Source of the DNA: Bacteroidaceae bacterium
GTDB taxonomy: Bacteria > Bacteroidota > Bacteroidia > Bacteroidales > Bacteroidaceae
DNA length: 64,000 nucleotides
NCBI GenBank assembly: GCA_017516885.1
Contig: JAFXAR010000016.1
Location: forward strand, 1-64,000
Direction of reading: 5' to 3'
Shown here: positions 17,033 to 26,163 of the stretch, in pieces
How positions within the stretch are numbered: the first letter of the stretch is position 1
How the letters are laid out: every line of letters begins with the position of its first letter
Position numbers and translations under genes: made by a program
The notes under the pieces: generated by a model
Told to the model about the DNA's origin: nothing
Seen by the model: only the letters and a program-made list of their open reading frames with translations
Databases searched by the model: none

Positions 17033-19275
17033 TTTGGTTCTTTCTTAAGTTTCATCTTTATGTTTGCGTTGTCAAGCAGCTGCTTGTGTGTAAGGCGGTA
17101 GCCGCACTCCTTGCCGTTGAGGCTTATCTTGTCAATGTAATGGCAGTCGTTGGCCGGCCGTTCGCACTCTATTGTTATGTCGCCCTTAGGTGTCGCAATG
17201 GTTACTTTATCAAAAACCGGCGTAGTCAGTGTGTAGTAGGGTTCTCCGGGGCAGTCGGGGTAGAGGCCCATCATTGAGAATACCGCCCAAGCCGACATTG
17301 TTCCGGTATCATCGTTGCCGGGAATACCGTCAGGCGCGTTCCTGTAGTTCTCGTCAAGAATCTTCTTAACCTCTTTCTGAGTGCGCCACTCTTCGCCCTT
17401 GAAGCGGCTGAAGAGGTAAGCATATACAATATCAGGTTCATTGGCCGGGTCGTAGTGCCCATTGTCAAACACCCCTTGCAGGCTGTTTATGAATCCCTTT
17501 TTGCCGCCCATGAGTCTGGTGAGCCCCTTTATGTCGTGCGGCACGGCAAAGGTATAGCACCATGCCGATGCTTCATGGAATCCCGGTACATTCTCAAAGT
17601 TCTTGCCTGTAGCGGGGTCAAAATCACCAAGGAATTTTCCCTCTTTGGTAAGCGGGCGCAATGTGCCATACTCCTTGCAGAAGTAGCGGCGGTAGCTTTG
17701 CGAGCGTTTGAGGAACTCCTTTGCGCGTTTCTTGTCGCCCAGCGAGTCGGCAAGCTGCGCAATGGCATAGTCGGCCGAACAGTATTCAAGTGCATGCGAT
17801 ACTGAATTGTCGCCCGAGAGGTCGCTTGAGAAGTACCACAAGGGGATAAATCCCTCCTTTATGTATGGGTCAATGTCGCGGCGTATCGGGTTCTTTGCCC
17901 CTTCTGTGGTTGCCGACTTCAGCATTGCTTCGTAGGCTTTCTCTATGTCAAAGTCGCGCAATCCCTTTATCCAGCTGTCGGCAATGACAATGGCGGCTGG
18001 GTCGCCCTCCATTGTAAATGTCTCGCGCCCGAAGAGTTCCCAGCGCGGAAGCCAGCCCCAATCCTCATACATGCCTGTCATGGAGCGCAGCATGTCGGTC
18101 TGGCGCTCAGGGTATACTAGCGTAAGCAGCTGGTGGAGATTGCGGTAGGTGTCCCAGAGCGAGAATATTGTATAGCGTGTATGGTTGCTCTTGCCTGTTT
18201 CGGCGCTTTCCATTTTGGGATATTCGCCGTTTACGTCGCTCACTGTGCTCGGGTGGATGAGCGCATGGTAAAGAGCGGTGTAGAATATTGTCTGCTGCTC
18301 TTTTGTGCCTCCCTCAACACGAATCCGGCCAAGGTCTTTGTTCCAGCGCTCGGCCGCTTCGTTGCGTATGCTGTTGAAATCCTTGCCTTTCTGTTCTGTT
18401 TCAAGGTTCTCTCTTGCATTTTCAATGGATACAAAGGAGACACCCATCTGCACTGTTATCTCTTCCCCTTCGGCAAGATTGTCGTAGCAGAAGCTGTAGC
18501 CGATGTTGTCGCCGGCAATCTCCTTGTAGTAGTTTTCGTAGAGCTTGTATGTGCCGTCGTCGGGTGTCCATTCAGCCTCAACTCCCGATAGCTGGGGCTG
18601 GAATTTCCATGCTCCTTCGCTTGAGGGCGCTTTTGACACGCGCATCACAAAGTATATTGGGAACACGGCTTGTGTGGTGTAGCAGAATGTGCCCAATAGC
18701 TTGAATCCCTCAATCTCGGTGCTGCTTACGCGGCGCACCATAGCTCCGCACTCGTTGCTCAGTCCCTGTCCAAGGTTCAGTATGATGTTTCCTTTGCCGG
18801 CGGGGAATGTGTAGCGTTCGCATGATGTGCGTGTGGTTGCGGTAACCTCTGTCTTTATGCCATATTTTGAGAGTGTGTTGCTGTAGTATCCAGGCGATGC
18901 AGTCTCGTTGCTGTACTCCGTGCCGTATGTGAAGTAGTTTACATCAAGCTCTCCGGCGGTGGGCATTACCAGAAGCGATGAGGCTTCGGGGCATCCTACG
19001 CCGCTCAGGGCAACGTGCGCATAGCCGGTAAAGAACTTGTTGTTGTACTCGTAGGGCGCTGACCACCAGCGGCTGTCCTTGTCAAATACGTTGAGGTCGG
19101 AACCCATTACATTGAATGGCACAACAGACATCATGCCGTTGGGTGTCACTGCTCCGGGGTTTGTTGTGCCGAAGTTTGTTGTGCCGATGAAGGGGTTGAC
19201 CAGTTCGGCCGGCTTCTGTGCCTGAACAGCAATTGCTGTCAGGGCCATTGCAAAAAATGATATTATCTTTCTCAT
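17029..19275 (-). CDS. GH92 alpha-mannosidase, second and divergent
   Basis: A 748-residue GH92 protein with a cleavable signal peptide (ending near VQAQ), with no lipobox, so probably periplasmic. The family motifs are present but differ from those of its neighbour: HVALSGVG in place of HLSGTG, HEASAWCYTFAVPHDI, ANEPDIVYAYLF in place of GNEPSHH, and GNDDTGTMSAWAVFSMMGLY. This suggests a different linkage or substrate branch within GH92. It follows the ROK kinase with a 6-base gap and is translationally coupled to the downstream GH92. Together the two would strip different alpha-mannose linkages from the same glycan. Confidence 0.93.
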   Translation of the reverse strand: MRKIISFFAMALTAIAVQAQKPAELVNPFIGTTNFGTTNPGAVTPNGMMSVVPFNVMGSDLNVFDKDSRWWSAPYEYNNKFFTGYAHVALSGVGCPEASSLLVMPTAGELDVNYFTYGTEYSNETASPGYYSNTLSKYGIKTEVTATTRTSCERYTFPAGKGNIILNLGQGLSNECGAMVRRVSSTEIEGFKLLGTFCYTTQAVFPIYFVMRVSKAPSSEGAWKFQPQLSGVEAEWTPDDGTYKLYENYYKEIAGDNIGYSFCYDNLAEGEEITVQMGVSFVSIENARENLETEQKGKDFNSIRNEAAERWNKDLGRIRVEGGTKEQQTIFYTALYHALIHPSTVSDVNGEYPKMESAETGKSNHTRYTIFSLWDTYRNLHQLLTLVYPERQTDMLRSMTGMYEDWGWLPRWELFGRETFTMEGDPAAIVIADSWIKGLRDFDIEKAYEAMLKSATTEGAKNPIRRDIDPYIKEGFIPLWYFSSDLSGDNSVSHALEYCSADYAIAQLADSLGDKKRAKEFLKRSQSYRRYFCKEYGTLRPLTKEGKFLGDFDPATGKNFENVPGFHEASAWCYTFAVPHDIKGLTRLMGGKKGFINSLQGVFDNGHYDPANEPDIVYAYLFSRFKGEEWRTQKEVKKILDENYRNAPDGIPGNDDTGTMSAWAVFSMMGLYPDCPGEPYYTLTTPVFDKVTIATPKGDITIECERPANDCHYIDKISLNGKECGYRLTHKQLLDNANIKMKLKKEPK

Positions 19276-19281
19276 TGCTTT

Positions 19282-20382
19282 TTATCTCTTGTCAAGTTCG
19301 CTCAGTGCGAATGCGTATGCGCCCACTGATACAGCCTTGCTTGCTCCTAATTTTGAAATTGCGATGCCAATGCGCTTCTGGCTGTCATAGTCGACATATC
19401 TCTCCTCGCCGTAAACTTTTACCTTCTTTACCTCACCCTTTGCAAATTGCTTGAATTCTTCGGGGTTGTCAAGGTCGTATACCTGCATCTGAACAAGGCT
19501 CACCTCGTCACCGCCCAGCGTGTGAAGCTTTGAGCGCATCTCCTCGAGCAGCGCCGGCATAATCCAATGGCTTGCGGCAGATACTCCGCCGCCTATTACA
19601 ACAAGTCCGTCAATAATTGTCACAGCTGCAGATATTGCTGCTCCGGCAACTCTTCCAAGGCTGGCAAACGCCTCTTTTGCTGCTTCGCGGTTGCCTTCGC
19701 GTGTGCCGTCGGCAATTTCGCATATATCTTTTGGCGTAAGGCCATGGCCGGGGTTGCCGCTTTTCTCTCCATAAACCCTCTTTACCGCGCGTATTGCAAC
19801 TCCGTCCTCAACAATTATCTCCGGCATCTCCTTGTGGCGAAGGCAGAAGGTCTCAACGCATGAGTTGTCACCGCGGTTCAGGCGGCCGTCAATCACAACG
19901 CCAATGCCGAATCCTGTGCCAAGGGTATAGCCTATCAGGTTCTTGTACTGCTTTGAAGAACCGAGTTCCTTCAGCTTGCCGTTGATTTCGGGAAGAGTTC
20001 CGCAAAGAGCCTCGCCATAGGCGAAAAGGTCGCCGTCGTTATTTATGAACACCGGTACTCCGAACTGCTTTTCAAGGAAAGCGCCTAATGCCACGCCTTC
20101 GCGGAAGGAGGGGAAGTTTGGCAGATAGCCGCCGATTATGCCGTTGGGGTAGTCGGCCGGGCCGGGGAATGCAAAGCTGATGGCTGCCGGCTTTTCTTCC
20201 AAACTGTCAAAGACTTGTCTGAAACCGTTGACCATATTCTGCAGGCAGAGGTCAAGGTCGTGCGACTGTGCGGGGACAGATACCGGGTCAATGATGAATT
20301 CTCCGGCCTTCATTGCTCCGAAAACGAAGTTTGTGCCGCCGGCGTCAAGTGTAGCTACAATGCGATTGTCGTTCTTGTACAT
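19282..20382 (-). CDS. ROK family sugar kinase
   Basis: A 366-residue cytoplasmic kinase of the ROK family. The phosphate loop DAGGTNFVFG is at residues 14-23, the catalytic-loop segment INNDGDLFAYGE near 115 and a second ATP-site motif GYTLGTGFGIG near 150. The usual ROK zinc motif (CxCGxxGC) is not recognisable; the stretch here is NSCVETFCLRH. It lies between the GH5 and GH92 genes, so mannose (or glucose/fructose) released by these enzymes is the likely substrate, giving the 6-phosphate for glycolysis. Exact sugar is inference. Confidence 0.88.
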   Translation of the reverse strand: MYKNDNRIVATLDAGGTNFVFGAMKAGEFIIDPVSVPAQSHDLDLCLQNMVNGFRQVFDSLEEKPAAISFAFPGPADYPNGIIGGYLPNFPSFREGVALGAFLEKQFGVPVFINNDGDLFAYGEALCGTLPEINGKLKELGSSKQYKNLIGYTLGTGFGIGVVIDGRLNRGDNSCVETFCLRHKEMPEIIVEDGVAIRAVKRVYGEKSGNPGHGLTPKDICEIADGTREGNREAAKEAFASLGRVAGAAISAAVTIIDGLVVIGGGVSAASHWIMPALLEEMRSKLHTLGGDEVSLVQMQVYDLDNPEEFKQFAKGEVKKVKVYGEERYVDYDSQKRIGIAISKLGASKAVSVGAYAFALSELDKR

Positions 20383-20392
20383 AGTTATAAGT

Positions 20393-21715
20393 TTATTTGT
20401 TGATTTTCTTTGAATACTCCTTAATTACGCCTATTGTTGTGGTGTCGCAGTCAAATACCGAATACCATCCTTGCGGTTCGTGTGGCGGGTCGCAAAGATA
20501 GTCATCGCCCGGCTGCCATACAAGGTCGCGCGGACGGCCGCTTCCTCCCCAGCCCCAAAAGTTGCATCCTGCAATAGGCCCGTTGCTGCCGGCGCTGCTG
20601 CTTACCTGCTCAAAGATAAATGAGTAGAATCTGTCGCGGCTCTCTGTGGATATGCCTGTTCCCGAAATGTTGTCTTTGCGCGAGTATCCGAACTCCTCAA
20701 TTACCAGCGGCTTGTTTATGCGCTTCGCCATGAGGATGTGCTCGCCGATGTACTCTCCGCTCATCTTGCAGGCATTTTCAATGCCGCTGTCGGGATTTGA
20801 GCGCGGTGACCAGCCCCAGTTAACCGGCCATATATGTATAGTCAGGTAATCGATGTTCTTGTCGGCATGTATGCGCTCGCACAGTTCTGCATCAACCTCG
20901 CACCCAATGTAGCCTTCGCTGCCTGTTGAAACAAGGTGGTTGCTGTCAATCTTTTTTATTATTGCTGCGGTTTCAGAAATCCATTTGGCAAATGCCTCCT
21001 TGTTGTTGCTTGCGAACGGGCGCGGCTCGTTGCAGAGCTGCCACGACATAATTGCCGGCTCATCCTTATACATGCGTCCTGTAATGCTGTTTTTTCGCGA
21101 AACTATTGCTTTGACATAGTCTTGATACATTTTTATGGCCTTAGGCTCTTGTGCAAAATTAGCGCAGTAGTCAACGTAGCGATTGTATCCGCCATCCTCG
21201 TTGGTGTTGGGCGAATCTCCGTATCCGCATTCTTTAAGGTAGAATCCGAAACCGCCGCTCCAGTCCCATGCATTGTTAAGATATATTACTGCCTGCATGT
21301 CGCGTTTTTCAAGTTCGGCAATGGCAAAGTCCAGTCCTTGCAGAATGGTATCGTTCAGCGCTCCGGGGGCGCTTTGCAGATAGGGGCGTGCCGGGTTTGC
21401 GAGTGCGCTGCCGGCATCAGGGCCCGAAAGTATTCTCAGATTGTTCACTCCAATGGCCTTCAGGCTGTCAAGCTCCCTGCAGAAACGCTCTCTGTTGCCG
21501 CCCTCGCCCGTTGAAGCAAGCACGCTGGCGTACCACAGATTTGTACCGATATAGTAGTGCGGCTTGCCATCTTTTATAAATTGTGTGCCTTTAACGGCAA
21601 TGAAACTATGGCTCTTCTTTTCTGCCGCTTCTTTATTCTCCTTGCTTCCCTCGCTTGCGGGACTGCATGCGCATGCTAATGCCAATGCCATTGCAAAAAT
21701 TATGTTTTTTATCAT
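20393..21715 (-). CDS. GH5 beta-mannanase-like lipoprotein
   Basis: A 440-residue GH5 (clan GH-A) glycoside hydrolase, nearest in look to the GH5_7 endo-beta-mannanases. The lipoprotein signal (LALAC, Cys15) indicates membrane anchoring. Catalytic residues are recognisable: the acid/base Glu230 in WQLCNEPRP and the nucleophile Glu341 in VIEEFGYS. The motif GTNLWYA near residue 57 is typical of mannanases. It is the first gene of the operon GH5-ROK-GH92-GH92. It would cut beta-1,4-mannosidic links in mannan or glucomannan, or at the N-glycan core. A weak -7 element (TATCTTCG, minus strand 21748-21741) lies upstream. Confidence 0.88.
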   Translation of the reverse strand: MIKNIIFAMALALACACSPASEGSKENKEAAEKKSHSFIAVKGTQFIKDGKPHYYIGTNLWYASVLASTGEGGNRERFCRELDSLKAIGVNNLRILSGPDAGSALANPARPYLQSAPGALNDTILQGLDFAIAELEKRDMQAVIYLNNAWDWSGGFGFYLKECGYGDSPNTNEDGGYNRYVDYCANFAQEPKAIKMYQDYVKAIVSRKNSITGRMYKDEPAIMSWQLCNEPRPFASNNKEAFAKWISETAAIIKKIDSNHLVSTGSEGYIGCEVDAELCERIHADKNIDYLTIHIWPVNWGWSPRSNPDSGIENACKMSGEYIGEHILMAKRINKPLVIEEFGYSRKDNISGTGISTESRDRFYSFIFEQVSSSAGSNGPIAGCNFWGWGGSGRPRDLVWQPGDDYLCDPPHEPQGWYSVFDCDTTTIGVIKEYSKKINK

Positions 21716-21848
21716 TGTATGCTCGTTTCAGTTTATTCTGCGAAGATAGCAAATTGTGATAAAGAAACGAATTTTTATATATTTTTTTCAGCGCTTGGTT
21801 AATTTTTATTATTTATAATGTGCATTCCTTCATTTTTTTGGCATGTGC

Positions 21849-21881
21849 TTTGAGATTTTTGCGAACATTTGCATATCTTTG
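21849..21881 (+). promoter_or_regulatory. Promoter of the etf-aroC operon
   Basis: TTTG at 21849-21852 and TATCTTTG at 21874-21881 (21-base spacer) match the Bacteroidota -33/-7 consensus. It lies 80-110 bases upstream of etfB in the spacer between the divergent GH5 and etf operons (21716-21960), which is otherwise AT-rich and empty. Confidence 0.65.
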
Positions 21882-21960
21882 TTTGCGCTAACGCATGAAT
21901 GCGGCTTGAACACAGTCTGGCGCTTTGTTGCTGCTATGCGTTATTGCTGGTTTAAAGAAA

Positions 21961-22833
21961 ATGAAAATGAATATAATTGTATTAGCTAAACAGGTTCCTG
22001 ATACCCGCAATGCGGGCAGTCAGGCAATGAATGCCGACGGAACGATTAACCGTTCAGCGCTTCCGGCAATATTCAACCCTGACGACCTGAATGCTCTTGA
22101 GCAGGCTTTGGTTTTGAAAGAATCCAACCCCGGCAGCAAGGTTACAGTGCTTACTATGGGCCCCGGGCGTGCCGCCGATATATTGCGTGAGGCGCTTTAC
22201 CGCGGAGCGGATGAGGCTGTACTGCTTTCCGACCGCGCCTTTGCCGGTGCTGATACGCTGGCAACCTCGTATGCGCTCTCTATGGCCGTGCGCAAGATTG
22301 GCGCGTTTGATATAATACTCTGCGGCCGTCAGGCAATTGACGGTGATACAGCGCAGGTAGGCCCGCAGGTGGCGCAGATGCTTGGCCTTCCACAGGTAAC
22401 TTATGTGAGAAGAATAGTGTCGCTTGACGGTGGCAAGATGGTTCTTGAACGTGCGATAGAGAACGGAACGGAAAAGGTGCAGGCGCCATTGCCGCTGCTC
22501 CTGACTGTTGACGGTTCGGCTGCACCGTGCCGTCCGCGCAATGTTTACCGCATGCTGCGCTTCAAGCGGGTTGCCACCCCGCAGGAAAGTGCCGCCGAAG
22601 GCTTTAAATATAATGCGCAGCTGGCTGCCGATGATGCTCTTCGCATTAAAGAGTGGAATCTTGAGTATGTGGGCGGCGATGCAGCCCGTTGCGGACTGTC
22701 GGGCTCGCCTACTAAGGTAAAGAAGGTCGACAACATAGTGTTCAAGGCGAAGGAGAGCAAACGCTTTACTGCTGCCGATGAAGATATAAAGGCACTGGTG
22801 GGCGAGCTTCTTGAAAATCATACAATCGGATAA
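21961..22833 (+). CDS. etfB: Electron transfer flavoprotein beta subunit
   Basis: A 290-residue EtfB/FixA protein. The N-terminus NIIVLAKQVPDTRN is diagnostic, and CGRQAIDGDTAQVGPQVAQ near residue 120 is the AMP/nucleotide-binding signature of the beta subunit. With EtfA it forms an FAD-containing heterodimer that takes electrons from acyl-CoA dehydrogenase. I start at 21961, because a longer frame from 21925 would add residues not seen in the family; 21967 is equally possible. etfA begins four bases after the stop. Confidence 0.94.
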   Translation: MKMNIIVLAKQVPDTRNAGSQAMNADGTINRSALPAIFNPDDLNALEQALVLKESNPGSKVTVLTMGPGRAADILREALYRGADEAVLLSDRAFAGADTLATSYALSMAVRKIGAFDIILCGRQAIDGDTAQVGPQVAQMLGLPQVTYVRRIVSLDGGKMVLERAIENGTEKVQAPLPLLLTVDGSAAPCRPRNVYRMLRFKRVATPQESAAEGFKYNAQLAADDALRIKEWNLEYVGGDAARCGLSGSPTKVKKVDNIVFKAKESKRFTAADEDIKALVGELLENHTIG

Positions 22834-22837
22834 TCTT

Positions 22838-23857
22838 ATGGACAACATATTGGTATATTGCGAACTTGACGGCGCAAAGGTTGCAGAGGTGAGCCTTGAG
22901 CTGCTCAGCGAAGGCCGCCGCCTTGCCGACAGGCTTGGTGTGAAGCTTGAGGCTGTGGCAGTGGGGCATAATCTTGCTCCTGTTGCCGGACAGGTATTTA
23001 AGTATGGGGCAGATACCCTGCATCTTTTTGATGACGAGCGTTTGGCTCTCTACACAACCTTGCCCCAGGCTTCCGTTCTTGGCAAGCTTGTGCGCGAGGA
23101 GGGGTATCAGATATTCCTGCTTGGCGCGACTGTTATCGGGCGCGACCTCGCGCCGCGTCTTACAGCGGAACTGCACTGCGGTCTTACAGCCGACTGCACT
23201 TCGCTGGAGATTGGCCCTTATGAGGACAAGAAGAGCGGCACTGTAATAGAGAATCTGCTTTATCAGGCACGTCCTGCATTTGGCGGAAATATTGTGGCAA
23301 CTATTGTGAATCCGCATAACCGTCCGCAGATGGCAACAGTGCGCGAAGGAGTTATGCCTCTTAATGTCACGCGTCCCGATGATTATGCGGGAACTGTCGT
23401 AAGCCATAATGTGTCCGATTACGTTGATGCAGCCGATTTTGTAGTGGAAATTCTTGAACGCGAGATAAAGCCGGCCGCAAATAATCTGAAGAACGCCCCT
23501 ATTGTTATTGCCGGAGGCTACGGAATGGGCAGCAAGGAGAATTTTGACAAGCTGTTTGTGCTGGCCCGCCTTCTGCATGGCGAGGTAGGCGCTACCCGCG
23601 CGGCAATAGATGCAGGATTTACAACGCATGACCGCCAGATTGGACAGACAGGGCTTACCGTGCGCCCCAAGGTGTATATCGCTTTCGGAATCTCGGGTCA
23701 GGTGCAGCATGTTTCGGGAATGCTTGACAGTGGAATAGTCATTTCCGTGAACAGCGACCCGGATGCTCCGATAAACGCCCTTGCCGACTATGTGGTAACA
23801 GGCAGGGCCGAAGAGGTAATCCCAAAGCTAATAACATTTTATCAGCAGAAACAATGA
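22838..23857 (+). CDS. etfA: Electron transfer flavoprotein alpha subunit
   Basis: A 339-residue EtfA/FixB protein. The C-terminal FAD-binding region is clear (GATRAAIDAGFTTHDRQIGQ, TVRPKVYIAFGISGQVQH, NSDPDAPINALADYVV), the classical ETF alpha signature. The N-terminal half is the ETF domain paired with EtfB. I use ATG 22838 (MDNILVYCEL) because it follows the etfB stop and gives the usual N-terminus. Its stop overlaps the start of the acyl-CoA dehydrogenase gene (ATGA), so the three proteins are translationally coupled. Confidence 0.95.
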   Translation: MDNILVYCELDGAKVAEVSLELLSEGRRLADRLGVKLEAVAVGHNLAPVAGQVFKYGADTLHLFDDERLALYTTLPQASVLGKLVREEGYQIFLLGATVIGRDLAPRLTAELHCGLTADCTSLEIGPYEDKKSGTVIENLLYQARPAFGGNIVATIVNPHNRPQMATVREGVMPLNVTRPDDYAGTVVSHNVSDYVDAADFVVEILEREIKPAANNLKNAPIVIAGGYGMGSKENFDKLFVLARLLHGEVGATRAAIDAGFTTHDRQIGQTGLTVRPKVYIAFGISGQVQHVSGMLDSGIVISVNSDPDAPINALADYVVTGRAEEVIPKLITFYQQKQ

Positions 23858-25554
23858 ATTACTATAGCGACAATAAAGAGTTACAGCACTATCTGAAGCA
23901 CCCGCTCCTCAAGCGCATTGTTGAGATGAAGGAGCGCGGCTACAGCCAGGCTGCGGAGTATAATTACGCTCCAGTGGATTTTGCCGAGGCCATTGAGGGA
24001 TATGAGCAGACGCTGCATCTTGTGGGCGAAATTTGTGCAGGAACGGTTGCGCCTAATGCAGCAAGAATAGAGCACGAAGGGCCTGTTGCGGTAAATGGAC
24101 GTGTGGTGTATGCTCCTGCAACAGAGGAGAACCTTGATATATTCCGCAAGGCGGGCCTTATGGGCGTTTCGCTGTCGCGCGAGTATGGCGGCTTGAATTT
24201 CCCTGCCGCGATATTCACAATGATGCAGGAACTTGTGTGCCGTGCCGATGCCGGATTCGGAAACCTTTGGGGCTTGCAGGATTGCGCTGCAACAATAAGC
24301 AGTTTCGGCAGCGAGGAGCAGCGCAAGCGCTATCTTCCTATGGTGAGTGCCGGCGCAACAATGTCAATGGACCTTACAGAGCCCGATGCGGGCAGTGACC
24401 TGCAAAGCGCACGCCTGAAAGCAACTTTCAGCGAAGAGGACGGCCGCTGGTATCTCGACGGTGTAAAGCGTTTCATTACGAATGGCGACAGTGATATTCA
24501 TTTGGTGCTTGCCCGCAGCGAAGAGGGCAGTGTGGACGGCCGCGGCCTATCGCTCTTTATTTGCGAGAAGTCTTGCGGCAGGGTAAAGACACGCCGCATT
24601 GAGGAGAAGATGGGCATTCACGGTTCGCCCACATGCGAGATTGTCTTTGACCATGCTCCGGCCGAACTTTGCGGAAGCCGCAGAATGGGATTGATAAAAT
24701 ATGTAATGTCGCTCATGAATGGAGCGCGCCTGGGAATTGCCACTCAGAGCGTTGCCTTGGCGCAGGCTGCCTACAGCGAGGCATTGGCGTATGCGCATAC
24801 ACGCAAGCAGTTCGGAAAGACTATAATAAATCTGCCGCCGGTATATGACATGGTGGGCACAATGAAGTCACGCCTTGATGCGGCCCGCAGCCTGCTCTAT
24901 GAGACTGCCCGCAATGTAGACATGAACTACCAGTTTGCCGAACTTGCCGCATCGCGCCCTCTAACTCCCGAGGAGCGTACTGAATCAAAGCTCTTCTCAA
25001 AGAAGGCCGATGCGCTCACTCCGCTGATTAAGGGTATGGGCAGCGAGATAGCAAATATGAACGCATACGATTCTGTTCAGGTTCATGGCGGTTCGGGCTA
25101 TATGCGCGATTATCTGTGCGAGCGCCTTTATCGTGATGCAAGAATAACTTCGATATACGAGGGTACTACTCAATTGCAGGTTGTAGCAGCCATCCGGTAT
25201 GCTACAAGCGGTTACTATGCTCAGCTGCTTGAGGAGTATCTGTCGGTTGAAGTGCCGGCTTCACTTGCGCCGCTTAAGGAGCGTATTGCAGCATTGGCTG
25301 CCAAATACGGTGCGGCCCTTGAAAAGGTGCAGGCTCTTGGCAGTCAGGAAGCGCTTGACTTCCTTGCACGCAGGGTCTATGAGATTGCCGCATATTCAAT
25401 AATGGCAGCCTTGCTGCTTGCCGATGCCGCCGCTGACGAGGAACTCTTCTCGGCTTCGCTGCACCGCTTTGTTGCTCTTGCCGAGGCCGTTGTTGCCGGC
25501 CATGCTGAGTATATTGGCAATTTTGCCATGGAATTGCTGACTAATTATAAATAA
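23854..25554 (+). CDS. Acyl-CoA dehydrogenase family flavoprotein
   Basis: A 566-residue acyl-CoA dehydrogenase. The FAD/acyl-CoA signatures are visible: SMDLTEPDAGSDLQSARLKA near residue 170, RFITNGDSDIH, and in the C-terminal domain ARTRKQFG-type (AHTRKQFGKTIINLPP) and HGGSGYMRDYLCERLYRDAR with the IYEGTTQLQ motif. It is about 180 residues longer than short-chain enzymes, with a C-terminal helical extension like the larger bacterial members. Electrons from acyl-CoA oxidation pass to the EtfAB pair encoded immediately upstream; in anaerobes the reverse (enoyl-CoA reduction) is also possible. Substrate chain length unknown. Confidence 0.93.
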   Translation: MNYYSDNKELQHYLKHPLLKRIVEMKERGYSQAAEYNYAPVDFAEAIEGYEQTLHLVGEICAGTVAPNAARIEHEGPVAVNGRVVYAPATEENLDIFRKAGLMGVSLSREYGGLNFPAAIFTMMQELVCRADAGFGNLWGLQDCAATISSFGSEEQRKRYLPMVSAGATMSMDLTEPDAGSDLQSARLKATFSEEDGRWYLDGVKRFITNGDSDIHLVLARSEEGSVDGRGLSLFICEKSCGRVKTRRIEEKMGIHGSPTCEIVFDHAPAELCGSRRMGLIKYVMSLMNGARLGIATQSVALAQAAYSEALAYAHTRKQFGKTIINLPPVYDMVGTMKSRLDAARSLLYETARNVDMNYQFAELAASRPLTPEERTESKLFSKKADALTPLIKGMGSEIANMNAYDSVQVHGGSGYMRDYLCERLYRDARITSIYEGTTQLQVVAAIRYATSGYYAQLLEEYLSVEVPASLAPLKERIAALAAKYGAALEKVQALGSQEALDFLARRVYEIAAYSIMAALLLADAAADEELFSASLHRFVALAEAVVAGHAEYIGNFAMELLTNYK

Positions 25555-25563
25555 ACATATACA

Positions 25564-26136
25564 ATGGAAATTACAAACAAGTATCTGCGTGTGGCGTATA
25601 CGCTATATTCGCATCGTGACGGAGAGTGTGAGGAGGTTGAAAAGACAACTCGTGAGCAGCCTTTTGCTTTCCTTACAGGTGTAGGCTATACACTTGATTC
25701 TTTTGAAGAGAACCTGAAAGACCTCAAGAAAGGCGAGGAGTTTGATTTTACAATTCCGTTTGCCGATGCATACGGTGAATATGACCCTGACCATGTTCAG
25801 GATTTTGACCGGGAAGTGTTTACAATTGACGGCAAGTTCGACTCCGCGCACATATATGAAGGCAACGTGGTGGAGATGATGCGTGCCGACGGCTCGCCTA
25901 TCCTTGGAACTGTAAAGGAGGTGACCCCTATTAAGGTGGTTATGGATTTTAACCATCCGCTTGCCGGCTGCGATTTGCAGTTCGTTGGTACAGTGGTTGA
26001 GGCCCGTCCTGCCAAAGAGGCTGAACTGAAGAAATTCTATGACTCGCTTAAGGCTTCATGCAGTTGCGGCGGCGGTTGCAGCGGATGCAGTGGCAGCTGT
26101 GGCGACGGTGGCTGCAGTGACGGCTGCTGCCATTGA
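25564..26136 (+). CDS. SlyD-like FKBP peptidyl-prolyl isomerase with Cys-rich tail
   Basis: A 190-residue cytoplasmic FKBP of the SlyD type. It has the split FKBP fold with an insert-in-flap domain (residues about 75-130) and the motifs AYTLY, PFAFLTGVG, LKKGEEFDFTIPFADAYGEY and DFNHPLAGCDLQF. The last 25 residues are Gly/Cys/Ser-rich with nine cysteines and a final His, resembling the metal-binding tail of E. coli SlyD but with Cys rather than His. SlyD proteins fold nascent chains and deliver nickel. Located between the acyl-CoA dehydrogenase and aroC genes (9- and 27-base gaps). Confidence 0.92.
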   Translation: MEITNKYLRVAYTLYSHRDGECEEVEKTTREQPFAFLTGVGYTLDSFEENLKDLKKGEEFDFTIPFADAYGEYDPDHVQDFDREVFTIDGKFDSAHIYEGNVVEMMRADGSPILGTVKEVTPIKVVMDFNHPLAGCDLQFVGTVVEARPAKEAELKKFYDSLKASCSCGGGCSGCSGSCGDGGCSDGCCH

Positions 26137-26163
26137 TTGTAAAAAAGATTTCATTAAGGGTTT

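Noticed and set aside
22054..23710. Long minus-strand open frames opposite etfB and etfA (264 and 314 codons)
   Set aside because: They are antisense shadows of two clearly conserved genes, with Cys/His/Arg-rich composition and no domain.
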